Positions 26,136 through 33,765 of a stretch of DNA of 64,000 nucleotides are shown in pieces. The notes beneath the pieces were generated by a model, which saw nothing but the letters and a program-made list of their open reading frames with translations, had not been told where the DNA came from and did no database searches. A program made the translations under genes and the position numbers. Each line of letters opens with the position of its first letter. Positions within the stretch are counted from its first letter, which is position 1. The DNA comes from Sphingopyxis macrogoltabida (GTDB taxonomy: Bacteria > Pseudomonadota > Alphaproteobacteria > Sphingomonadales > Sphingomonadaceae), in assembly GCF_001307295.1 (NCBI RefSeq), contig NZ_CP012700.1:2545001-2609000 (forward strand). Direction: 5' to 3'.

Positions 26136-27377
26136 ATGAGCGCTTCCGTACATATGCCCGGGCGACGGGCAGTGCTGGCCGGATCCGCGGCGCTGATCGC
26201 CGGCGGCTCGGCGTCTACCGGCGCGCGGCCGGCTCCCGAATGCGCGGACGACGATACAGCCTGGGTGCCGTCCGCGGAACTGGTGCGCGAAATTCCGCGG
26301 CTCATGCAGATCGCCGGGGTGCCCGGCATCGCCATCGCGGTCGTCGACCGCGGGGCGCTCGTCTGGAGCGAGGGCTTCGGGGTCAAAAACGCCCTCACCC
26401 GCGACCCGGTGCAGGACGACACGTTGTTCGAGGCTGCGTCGATGACCAAGCCGGTCTTTGCCTATGTCGTGATGCGGCTCGCCGACGAACAGCGCCTCGA
26501 CCTCGACCGGCCGCTCGTCGCCTATCGCCGGCCGGCCCATTTGGGCGATGACGCCAATCTCGAACAGGTCACGACCCGGCATGTGCTGGGGCATTCGACC
26601 GGCTTGCCCAACTGGGCTTCGGGTCCGCTGGTCACCAACAGCGCGCCCGGATCGCGCTACAGCTATTCGGGCGAAGCCTTCATCTGGCTCCAGCTCGTCG
26701 TCGAGCAGATCACGGGTATGGGCCTCGGCAGCGTGATGCAGGCGAAGCTGTTCGGTCCGGCCGGCATGTCGCGGAGCAGCTTCGGCTGGGACGAGAATAT
26801 CGCGAAGGCGGCGGTCTTCGGTCATTCCGAACCGCCCGAAGGCGAACGGATGCTCCCTCCCCAGCCGACACGCGAGCTCGGCGACCGGCTGTTGCCGGTC
26901 GCGGCGAAATGGCGCAAGCCGATCGCGTTCTGGACCTACGAAGATTCGGTCGCGGCGATGCGCGAGGCGGACCCGAAGACGCCGCCGTCAACGCACGACC
27001 TGCTGGTCAATTCGGCGGGCGGTCTCCTGACCACCGCGTCCGATTATGCACGGTTCATGCTGCTCATGATGGACGGGCGAGCGCGGGCGGACTGGGAGAT
27101 CGGCGAGGCGGCGCGGCAAGCGATGCTCACCCCGCAGACCGAAGTGCGCGGGCGCGATATTTCGCGGGGACTGGGCTGGGAACTCGAGCAATCCCCAGCG
27201 GGCCAGCTATTTCAGCACAGCGGCAGCAATTACGGGATATTCAGAACGCTGGGCGTCGGCGATGCCGGAAGCGGGCGCGCGATCGTCGTCTTTACCAACG
27301 GCGCGAACGGACAAGCGCTCGCGTCGCGGATCGTCCGGGAGGCAACGGGAATCGACCGGTTGAAATCGCTGATCTGA
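26136..27377 (+). CDS. Serine hydrolase, beta-lactamase/class C-like family
   Basis: 413 residues from ATG 26136. A possible Tat-like export signal (PGRRAVLAGSAALIAGG) precedes the domain. The SxxK nucleophile motif is EAASMTKPVF, the second motif RYSYSGEAF, and the third HSGSNYG in place of KTG. Family members include esterases, D-aminopeptidases and carboxypeptidases. The start is two bases after the permease stop, so it is probably co-expressed with the pump and could process the exported molecule. Confidence 0.85.
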   Translation: MSASVHMPGRRAVLAGSAALIAGGSASTGARPAPECADDDTAWVPSAELVREIPRLMQIAGVPGIAIAVVDRGALVWSEGFGVKNALTRDPVQDDTLFEAASMTKPVFAYVVMRLADEQRLDLDRPLVAYRRPAHLGDDANLEQVTTRHVLGHSTGLPNWASGPLVTNSAPGSRYSYSGEAFIWLQLVVEQITGMGLGSVMQAKLFGPAGMSRSSFGWDENIAKAAVFGHSEPPEGERMLPPQPTRELGDRLLPVAAKWRKPIAFWTYEDSVAAMREADPKTPPSTHDLLVNSAGGLLTTASDYARFMLLMMDGRARADWEIGEAARQAMLTPQTEVRGRDISRGLGWELEQSPAGQLFQHSGSNYGIFRTLGVGDAGSGRAIVVFTNGANGQALASRIVREATGIDRLKSLI

Positions 27378-27405
27378 TCGACGCCAAGGCCTGATCGAGA
27401 AACCT

Positions 27406-28188
27406 TCAATAGATGGTATAGCCGCCGTCGATCACGATCGCATCGCCCAGATGAAAACTCGAGTGACGGCTGGCGAGATAGACGGCGATGGCCGAAAAAT
27501 CGTCGCCGTCACCCCAGCGGCCGACCGGCGCGCGGCTGATCACATTGTCGTTGAACTTGTCCCACCCCTGCAACCGCTCGGTCATGTCCGACCGCGTCCA
27601 GCCCGGCAGGATGCTGTTGACGCGGATGCCGTGCGGGGCGAGTTCGACCGCCATAGCGCGCGTCAGCGACAGCACCGCACCCTTGGTCGCGCCATAATGC
27701 TCGTTGCGCGCGGCGCCGTGAACGGCGGCGGTGGAAGCGATCGAGACGAGCGAGCCGCCGCGCTCGCCGGCCTTGCCGCGCTCGATCATGTGCGCCGCCG
27801 CCTCGCGCAAGGTGTAGAACACACCATAGACGTTGATCGACTGAAGCTTATCGAAATCGGCCTGGCTGATCTCGAACATGTCGCGGCGCGCGATGCCGAC
27901 GCCGGCGTTCGCAATCGCCTGATCGAGACGGCCGAACTCTTCGAGGATCGCCGCTATACCGGCTTTCACCGCCGCCTCGTCGGCCACGTCGACCTGCGCG
28001 CAGCGGACGATGCCGCCAAAAGCATCGAGTTCGGCGACCGCCCGCTCGTTTTTGTCGGGCTTGTTGCCCCAGATCACGACCGTCGCGCCGTGCATCGCGA
28101 GACCTTTCGCCATGCCGAGGCCGATACCACCGTTGCCGCCGGTCACCAGCGCGACCTTGCCCGTCAGGTCGAAAAGCCCCAAAGCCAT
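27406..28188 (-). CDS. Short-chain dehydrogenase/reductase (SDR)
   Basis: 260 residues, classical SDR. Cofactor motif TGGNGGIGLG, NAGVG, catalytic Ser in LVSIASTAA, Tyr-x-x-x-Lys in EHYGATKG, and the C-terminal DGGYTIY. A WGNKPDK loop after the second strand suggests NADP or NAD specificity that cannot be settled here. It oxidises or reduces an alcohol/ketone pair. It is monocistronic and convergent with the serine hydrolase. Confidence 0.88.
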   Translation of the reverse strand: MALGLFDLTGKVALVTGGNGGIGLGMAKGLAMHGATVVIWGNKPDKNERAVAELDAFGGIVRCAQVDVADEAAVKAGIAAILEEFGRLDQAIANAGVGIARRDMFEISQADFDKLQSINVYGVFYTLREAAAHMIERGKAGERGGSLVSIASTAAVHGAARNEHYGATKGAVLSLTRAMAVELAPHGIRVNSILPGWTRSDMTERLQGWDKFNDNVISRAPVGRWGDGDDFSAIAVYLASRHSSFHLGDAIVIDGGYTIY

Positions 28189-28294
28189 CTTTGTCTCCTA
28201 GCGATGCCGATGCGCGATCCTTTTCTGTCGCGCGGTCACCCTTTCCATAAGGCGCCCGCCGCCGGGGTTTCAAGAAGCTACGCCGCTCCGCCCT

Positions 28295-28387
28295 TCAAAC
28301 CCACGCCCCGCTGGCATTCGAGGAATAGCCGAGCGCGCGATAGGCGGTGTCGATCAGCAGTTGCGCGCGCGGCCCGACCGATTGCAT
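28295..28387 (-). pseudogene. Possible C-terminal remnant of a lost gene
   Basis: A 30-residue reading starting at ATG 28387 and ending TGA at 28295 encodes QLLIDTAYRALGYSSNASG-like sequence with codon use like the neighbouring genes, and reads like the tail of a longer enzyme. An in-frame stop lies 12 bases upstream of the ATG. It sits in the 293-base gap between the SDR and the S33 hydrolase, which otherwise shows nothing. I cannot name the parent family. Confidence 0.3.
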
Positions 28388-28481
28388 AGCCTGTTGTCAT
28401 GCATGCATCTGATCTTTGCGGTCGCCATCGCGCGGCTTCTTTCCTAATCGCTGGGACGACCGATTTCCCGGAGAGACGCCC

Positions 28482-29387
28482 ATGACCTTCCGCAAGCCTC
28501 GCCATCTCGTCCTCGCGCTGTGCCTTGGCCTCGCGGTTCCCGGCCTTGCTTCCGCGCAGCAACCGGCACCGGATCCGGAGGGCGAGACGCTCTATCATGT
28601 CGCGATCGGCACGCCGGGCGAGGTTCCGCTCGTCGCCGTCAACGGCGGCCCGGGGTTCGATCACAGCTATCTCGTCAATGCGCCGGCGTGGAAGGAGATG
28701 TCCGCCCGCCGTCAGATCATCTTCTACGACCAGCGCGGCACCGGCAAATCGCCCCCGGCGCGAGGCCCCGGGGACATGACCGTCGACCGCATGGTCCGCG
28801 ATCTCGAAGCGCTGCGGCAACAGCTGAAGGTCGAGCGGATCGACCTGCTCGGCCATTCCTTCGGCGGCATCATCTCGATGGCCTATGCCGCCCGCTACCC
28901 CCGCCATGTCGCGCATCTGGTTCTGGTCGGGTCGGGCGCGCCCAAACCCGCCGAGCATGAATTTCTCTTCGACAAGCTGTATCCGGAGATTGTCTCCGCC
29001 ATCCCGCCCGACTCCAGCCCGGCGGGGCAGATGGGGTGCATCGCGATCGACACCTATGACCGGATGTCCTATTACGACCAGCGCAACCGCGCCCTCGAAA
29101 GCGGCGATGCCGGCACCTTCTCGCAGGAGGTCTGCACCGAGGTCATGCTCGATGCGATGAAGCTCGACCTTTATCCCGCCCTCGCCAGGCTCGATGTGCC
29201 GACGCTGGTTATCAACGGCCGCTTCGACGCGAACGTCTCGCCGACCGTGGCGTACAAGATCAGCAAGACCATACCGGGTGCCCGGCTCGTCTATTTCGAA
29301 CGGAGCGGGCACTCGCCGCAGGTCGAGGAGCCCGAGAAATTCGCGCTCGAGGTCGAACGCTTCCTCGACGGCGGCGTCAAAAAATAG
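28482..29387 (+). CDS. Secreted alpha/beta hydrolase, proline iminopeptidase (S33) type
   Basis: 301 residues from ATG 28482 (GGAGAGACGCCC upstream). A signal peptide ends near GLASAQQ. Family marks: VNGGPGFDHS (oxyanion HGGPG-like), YDQRGTGKS, nucleophile LLGHSFGG, Asp in VINGRFDANVS and His in RSGHSPQVEEP. The S33 group removes N-terminal proline or acts on other small peptides and amides. Its 3' end overlaps the LysR gene's 3' end by 11 bases. Likely periplasmic. Confidence 0.82.
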   Translation: MTFRKPRHLVLALCLGLAVPGLASAQQPAPDPEGETLYHVAIGTPGEVPLVAVNGGPGFDHSYLVNAPAWKEMSARRQIIFYDQRGTGKSPPARGPGDMTVDRMVRDLEALRQQLKVERIDLLGHSFGGIISMAYAARYPRHVAHLVLVGSGAPKPAEHEFLFDKLYPEIVSAIPPDSSPAGQMGCIAIDTYDRMSYYDQRNRALESGDAGTFSQEVCTEVMLDAMKLDLYPALARLDVPTLVINGRFDANVSPTVAYKISKTIPGARLVYFERSGHSPQVEEPEKFALEVERFLDGGVKK

Positions 29388-30303
29388 GCGGTTCGGCCGG
29401 CGGCCGGACATCGACGAGGACATCGATCACCGCCTCGACGAGCGCCTCGCGGGCGTCGGCGCGGTGAACGACATGGAAGCCGTGGCCCGACGTCAGCGAG
29501 CGGTGGGAAAGCCGCACGAGCTGGCCCGTTTCCAGATAGGGATCGACGATGCCGCGCCACCCCAGCGCGACGCCGCGCCCGGCCAGCGCCTCCTGCAGCA
29601 TCGGCGTATAGGCGCTGAACATCGGGCCATGCTGCGACGGCGCGATGCCGAGGTCGCCGAACCAGTCCAGCCAGTCGACCCGGCCCTGCGCGTCGGGCGC
29701 CAGATGCAGCAATGGCGCCTGCTGCCACGCCGCGCGATCGTCCTCGGCCAGCCCGGGCAATTCGGCAAGCATCGCGGGCGCGCAGACGGGAAACACTTCC
29801 TCCGCAAGCAGCTTGCGCGACCGCAGGCCCGGCCAGTCGGACGGTTCGCCATAGCGGATCGACAAATCGACATCGTCGGCGTCGAAGTTCAGATAGCTGT
29901 CCGACGTGATCAGCCGAAGCTGCGCCTTGGGCAGCACCGCGCGCAACCTGCCGAAGCGCGGCATCAGCCAGTCGTGCGCCATCGCATAGGTACAGGCGAT
30001 GGTGAAACTTTCCGCCTCGCCGCGCCGCCGCCGGATCGCCTCCACACTGTCGCGAATGCGCCCGAGCCCCGACTGGATCGCCTCCGCCAACCGCTCTCCC
30101 GGGTTGGTGAGGGCAAGCCGGTTGCCGCTGCGCATGAACAGCGTGACGCCCAGGTCCGCTTCCAGATTGGCGACGTGGCGGCTGACCGCCGACTGCGCGA
30201 TGTTGAGTTCGGCCGCCGCGCGGGTGAAGCTGTGGTGCCGCGCTGCCGCCTCGAATACCGCGAGGGCGTTGAGCGGTGGCAGGGACTGGCGCAGGCTCCT
30301 CAT
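29377..30303 (-). CDS. LysR-family transcriptional regulator
   Basis: 308 residues from ATG 30303, with AAGG five bases upstream; ATG 30315 is also in frame. N-terminal winged helix: PPLNALAVFEAAARHHSFTRAAAELNIAQSAVSRHVANLE. The remainder is a periplasmic-binding-protein-like effector domain of the GcvA type (LTSGHGFHVVHR near the end). It is divergent from the amidohydrolase gene (112-base gap), the normal arrangement for a LysR activator of the 30.4-37.9 kb genes. Confidence 0.9.
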   Translation of the reverse strand: MRSLRQSLPPLNALAVFEAAARHHSFTRAAAELNIAQSAVSRHVANLEADLGVTLFMRSGNRLALTNPGERLAEAIQSGLGRIRDSVEAIRRRRGEAESFTIACTYAMAHDWLMPRFGRLRAVLPKAQLRLITSDSYLNFDADDVDLSIRYGEPSDWPGLRSRKLLAEEVFPVCAPAMLAELPGLAEDDRAAWQQAPLLHLAPDAQGRVDWLDWFGDLGIAPSQHGPMFSAYTPMLQEALAGRGVALGWRGIVDPYLETGQLVRLSHRSLTSGHGFHVVHRADAREALVEAVIDVLVDVRPPAEPPIF

Positions 30304-30414
30304 CGCCGCCTTCATATCGAAAAGGCATCGAGTGTCCACATTTCTCTTGTTACGGGACGATCGCACCCCGCCTAGGTTGGCCGCCTTTGATGCCGACCGG
30401 CCGGGGGAAACGAA

Positions 30415-31650
30415 TTGACGATGATCGTGTTCGAAAATGCGCGCGTGCTGAACGAGACCGCGGATGGCTATCGCGAGGACTGCCATGTCGTGGTGGAAGA
30501 CGGCCGGATCGTGGCGGTCGACACCGGCCCGGCGCGCATCGCCAATGCCGAGGTCATCGACGTACGCGGCGGCGCGCTGCTCCCCGGCCTGATCGACGTC
30601 CATATCCACGCGCGGCTTTCCAGCGCCAATGTGGTCCAGCTTCTCGATCATCCGGCGACCTATTCCTCGGCCCATGCCGCGCGAATGCTGCGCCACGCGC
30701 TCGATTGCGGCTTTACCAGCCTGCGCGACGTCGGCGGCGGCGACCAGGGCCTTGCGCAGGCGATCGAAGACGGCCTCATCCCCGGGCCGCGTTTCTTCTA
30801 CGCCGGCCGCACCCTGTCGATGACCGGCGGTCATGGCGACCTGCGGCCCGGCCACGAGGATGTCGAACCGTGCGGATGCAGCCGGATGAACATGATCGCG
30901 CATGTCGTCGATGGCGCCGACGAAGTGCGCCGCGCCGCGCGCGAGGAATTGCGCATGGGCGCGCATTGCATCAAGATCATGCTGTCGGGCGGTGTGCTTT
31001 CGCCCACCGATCCCATCTGGATGCAGCAGTTCACCGATGACGAGGTACAGGCAGCGGTCGAGGAGGCGGCACGGTGGCGCCGCTATGTCGCGGCGCATGC
31101 CCACACCGCCGAGGCGGTGATGCGCGCGGCACAACTGGGCGTGCGAACGGTCGAGCATGCGACGCTGATTTCACCGGAAGCCGCGGCAGCGCTGCGCGAT
31201 GCCGGCGGATTTGCGGTGCCCACCCTGTCGGTCGTGATGGCGCTGACCGAGCGCGGCGACGCGCTCGGCCTGCCCGCGGCGGCGGCGGCGAAGGCGAAGG
31301 AAATTGCCCATCTCGCGATGCAGGGTTTCGAAACCGCGTGGCGCGCCGACCTGCCGCTCGGTTTCGGTACCGACCTGCCCGGCGATGTGTTCGACATGCA
31401 GGCGCGCGAGTTCCTCTATCGCCGCGAGGTTCAGCCTGCCGCGGAGGTCTTGCGGTCGGCAACCGTCACCGGCGCCGAGATATTGGGGCGCCCCGACCTC
31501 GGCCGCATCGTTCCGAGCGCGACGGCGGACCTGCTCGTCGTCGACGGCGACCCGCTGGACGACATTGCGCTGCTTGCCGAGGACGGCCGGCGCCTGCGCA
31601 TCATCATGAAGGCGGGGAACTTCCACAAGCGCGAACCGCTCCCCGCATGA
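30415..31650 (+). CDS. Metal-dependent amidohydrolase (Xaa-Pro/acyl-amino-acid dipeptidase-like)
   Basis: 411 residues from TTG 30415 (GGGGG seven bases upstream); ATG 30421 is the alternative. Metal-site motifs of the amidohydrolase superfamily: HIHAR after GLIDV, the carbamylated-lysine segment CIKIMLSGGV, His in AAHAHTAEAV and VEHATLI, and the catalytic Asp in GFGTDLPGD. The subgroup includes imidazolonepropionase-like peptidases that cleave Xaa-Pro, Xaa-Arg or Xaa-Lys. The stop overlaps the MFS start. Confidence 0.85.
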   Translation: MTMIVFENARVLNETADGYREDCHVVVEDGRIVAVDTGPARIANAEVIDVRGGALLPGLIDVHIHARLSSANVVQLLDHPATYSSAHAARMLRHALDCGFTSLRDVGGGDQGLAQAIEDGLIPGPRFFYAGRTLSMTGGHGDLRPGHEDVEPCGCSRMNMIAHVVDGADEVRRAAREELRMGAHCIKIMLSGGVLSPTDPIWMQQFTDDEVQAAVEEAARWRRYVAAHAHTAEAVMRAAQLGVRTVEHATLISPEAAAALRDAGGFAVPTLSVVMALTERGDALGLPAAAAAKAKEIAHLAMQGFETAWRADLPLGFGTDLPGDVFDMQAREFLYRREVQPAAEVLRSATVTGAEILGRPDLGRIVPSATADLLVVDGDPLDDIALLAEDGRRLRIIMKAGNFHKREPLPA

Positions 31651-32804
31651 CGGCCCACCCGTCGTCCGCCCCCTCGTCGATGCCAGCGGCGACCCTGCGC
31701 GCCTCGACATGGGCGGCGATCTATCTCGGCGTGGCGGCGGCAACGCTGCCGGCGGTCCTCCCGGTGATGGTGGGCGTTTTCGCCGATCGCTTCGGCTATG
31801 GCGTGGCGGGCGCCGGCACCGTCGCCGCGCTCAACATGGCGGGCATCCTTGTCGGCAGCCTGCTATGCCCGCTCATCACCGCACGCTTTGGCTGGGCGGC
31901 GGTTGTTCGCGCCAGCCTTGCGGTGATGATCGCCGGCAACCTGCTGACCATGCTCGACGACCATTATGGCTATGTCGCTGCGACGCGCCTTCTCTCGGGG
32001 CTCGGCGAGGGCGTCGTCGGCGGGATCTGTTATGCGGCGATGGGCCGGTCGGCACGCCCCGAACGCAGCATCAGCATCTATTTCGCGGGCCAGTCGGTCG
32101 TCGGCATGATCGGAATGGGCAGTTTCGGCTGGATCGCCGCCAGCCTCGGATGGCCGTGGCTGTTCCTGATCCTCTCGGCGATCGCGGTCCCCGGCTTCTG
32201 GCTGGCCGCCGTCATCGGCCGGGCGCAGCCGGCCGCCGCGGGGCCGCGCGCGGCCCGATCGCCGGGCAACCCGCTCGTCATCGGCGCGCTGGCGTGCATC
32301 CTCCTCTATTTCATCGGCATGGCCTCGCTATGGCCGTTTCTCGAACGTATCGGCGTCGGCAAAGGCCTCTCGCCCGGCATCGTTGCCTTTGCGCTCTCCG
32401 CTTCGGCTTTCGGCGGGCTGGCGGGTTCGCTCGTTGCGGGCGCGGTCGCCGACCGCCTGTCGCGGACGACCGGCCTGCTGTCCGGGCTTGGGCTGCTCGC
32501 CGGCGCGGTCGGGGGGCTCCTGTTCATGCCCGGCACGGCGGCCTTCGTCCTTTCGGTCAGCCTGTTCGCCTTTGCTTGGCCCTTTCAATATGCCTTTCAG
32601 TTCGGCCTGCTGGCGTCGCTCGATCGCGACGGGCGGCTGATCGCGCTGACCCCGGCGATGACCGGCGGCGGCCTCGCGGTCGGGCCGGCGATCGGCGGGC
32701 TGTTGCTCGAGAATCTGTCGCTGGGGGCGGTCACCGCCTTTTGCCTTGTGTGTGTGGTCGCGGCGGTCGGCGGGACGATCAGGCTGCGTGCGCGCCCAGC
32801 GTGA
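31647..32804 (+). CDS. Major facilitator superfamily transporter
   Basis: 385 residues from ATG 31647, overlapping the amidohydrolase stop (ATGA). Twelve hydrophobic segments are visible, with the loop 2-3 region around ITARFGWAAV and the loop 8-9 region AVADRLSRTTGLL, a variant of the MFS D-x-x-x-R motif. It should move the substrate or product of the coupled amidohydrolase across the inner membrane. Confidence 0.85.
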   Translation: MTAHPSSAPSSMPAATLRASTWAAIYLGVAAATLPAVLPVMVGVFADRFGYGVAGAGTVAALNMAGILVGSLLCPLITARFGWAAVVRASLAVMIAGNLLTMLDDHYGYVAATRLLSGLGEGVVGGICYAAMGRSARPERSISIYFAGQSVVGMIGMGSFGWIAASLGWPWLFLILSAIAVPGFWLAAVIGRAQPAAAGPRAARSPGNPLVIGALACILLYFIGMASLWPFLERIGVGKGLSPGIVAFALSASAFGGLAGSLVAGAVADRLSRTTGLLSGLGLLAGAVGGLLFMPGTAAFVLSVSLFAFAWPFQYAFQFGLLASLDRDGRLIALTPAMTGGGLAVGPAIGGLLLENLSLGAVTAFCLVCVVAAVGGTIRLRARPA

Positions 32805-32917
32805 ACTGCATCACATTTTGATATCCTAACCCCGAAATACTCTGCTGGCGAATGAGATCGTGCATGCGATTATTGCATGGAACCCGATCTTTCCGGCCGT
32901 CTTTGTCAGGAGCCTTC

Positions 32918-33703
32918 ATGTCGATCGTAAACGCCACGCTATACCCCCTGTCCGATCCCGACCGCCGCGCCGCGATCGTCGACCGGGCGACCGTCCAGCT
33001 CGGGGAGGATGGCGCCGCCGCCTTTCCCGATTTCATTGCGCCGGGCGCGCTGGCCGAAATGGTAGCCGAGGCGGCGGCGAAATTCCCGCTCGCCTATCGC
33101 CGCGACCAGCGGCTCGGCTTCAACCCGCAAGGACCGATTGCGGACATGGCCGACGAGGAACTGCGCAGCCGAACCTCGCCCTATTCGATGTGGATATTGG
33201 GATCGGACCTGCTCGATCCGGCGGGCGCGCTGCGCCGTTTCTATGAATCGGAGGAGTTGATGTCGCTCGTCCGCGACGCGCTCGATATCGACAGCCTCCA
33301 CACGATCGCCGATCCGCTGATCAACATCAACCTCACCTATATGGGCGTCGGCGACCAGCAAGGCTGGCATTTCGACGACAATGACTTCGTCGTCTCGCTG
33401 CTGTTACAGGAGGCCGAAACCGGCGGCGCATTCGAATATGCGCCTGGCGTCGACGATGCCCCGCCGGAGGATATCCACGCCATTCTCGATGGCGTGTCAC
33501 CCCGAACCCGCCTCCAGAAGGTCGGGGCCGGCACCTTGCTGCTGTTCCGCGGCCGCCGGGCGTTGCACCGGGTGACCGAGGTGGCGGGGGACACGCAGCG
33601 GATCATCGCCTTGCTCAGCTACCATCGCGAACCCGGGTTCATCTATGCCGATAGCGTCAAGCAAAACGGGCTCGGCCGGACCGAAGTGCTGGCCGCGCAA
33701 TAG
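32918..33703 (+). CDS. Fe(II)/2-oxoglutarate-dependent oxygenase
   Basis: 261 residues from ATG 32918 with CAGGAG upstream. A double-stranded beta-helix is indicated by GWHFDDNDFVVSLLLQEAETGGAFEYAPG, giving the His-x-Asp metal dyad, the distal His in RALHRVTEV and the 2-oxoglutarate Arg in TQRIIALLSYH. It is likely to hydroxylate or otherwise oxidise an amino acid or peptide-like substrate. It is 113 bases after the MFS gene and 62 before a TonB receptor in the same direction. Confidence 0.8.
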   Translation: MSIVNATLYPLSDPDRRAAIVDRATVQLGEDGAAAFPDFIAPGALAEMVAEAAAKFPLAYRRDQRLGFNPQGPIADMADEELRSRTSPYSMWILGSDLLDPAGALRRFYESEELMSLVRDALDIDSLHTIADPLININLTYMGVGDQQGWHFDDNDFVVSLLLQEAETGGAFEYAPGVDDAPPEDIHAILDGVSPRTRLQKVGAGTLLLFRGRRALHRVTEVAGDTQRIIALLSYHREPGFIYADSVKQNGLGRTEVLAAQ

Positions 33704-33765
33704 GCGCGGCATCGCGCCCGATGGCGCGTCGACCATAAAACAAGAAAATACCGAAAGGGGACAAT

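Noticed and set aside
31074-31646. N-terminal extension of the MFS transporter to 31074
   Set aside because: The upstream frame overlaps the amidohydrolase and is Arg-rich shadow sequence; ATG 31647 gives a normal transporter.
33703-33718. GGCGCG-GCAT-CGCGCC hairpin after the 2OG oxygenase
   Set aside because: The 6-bp stem has no T tract and lies in GC-rich sequence where such stems arise by chance.
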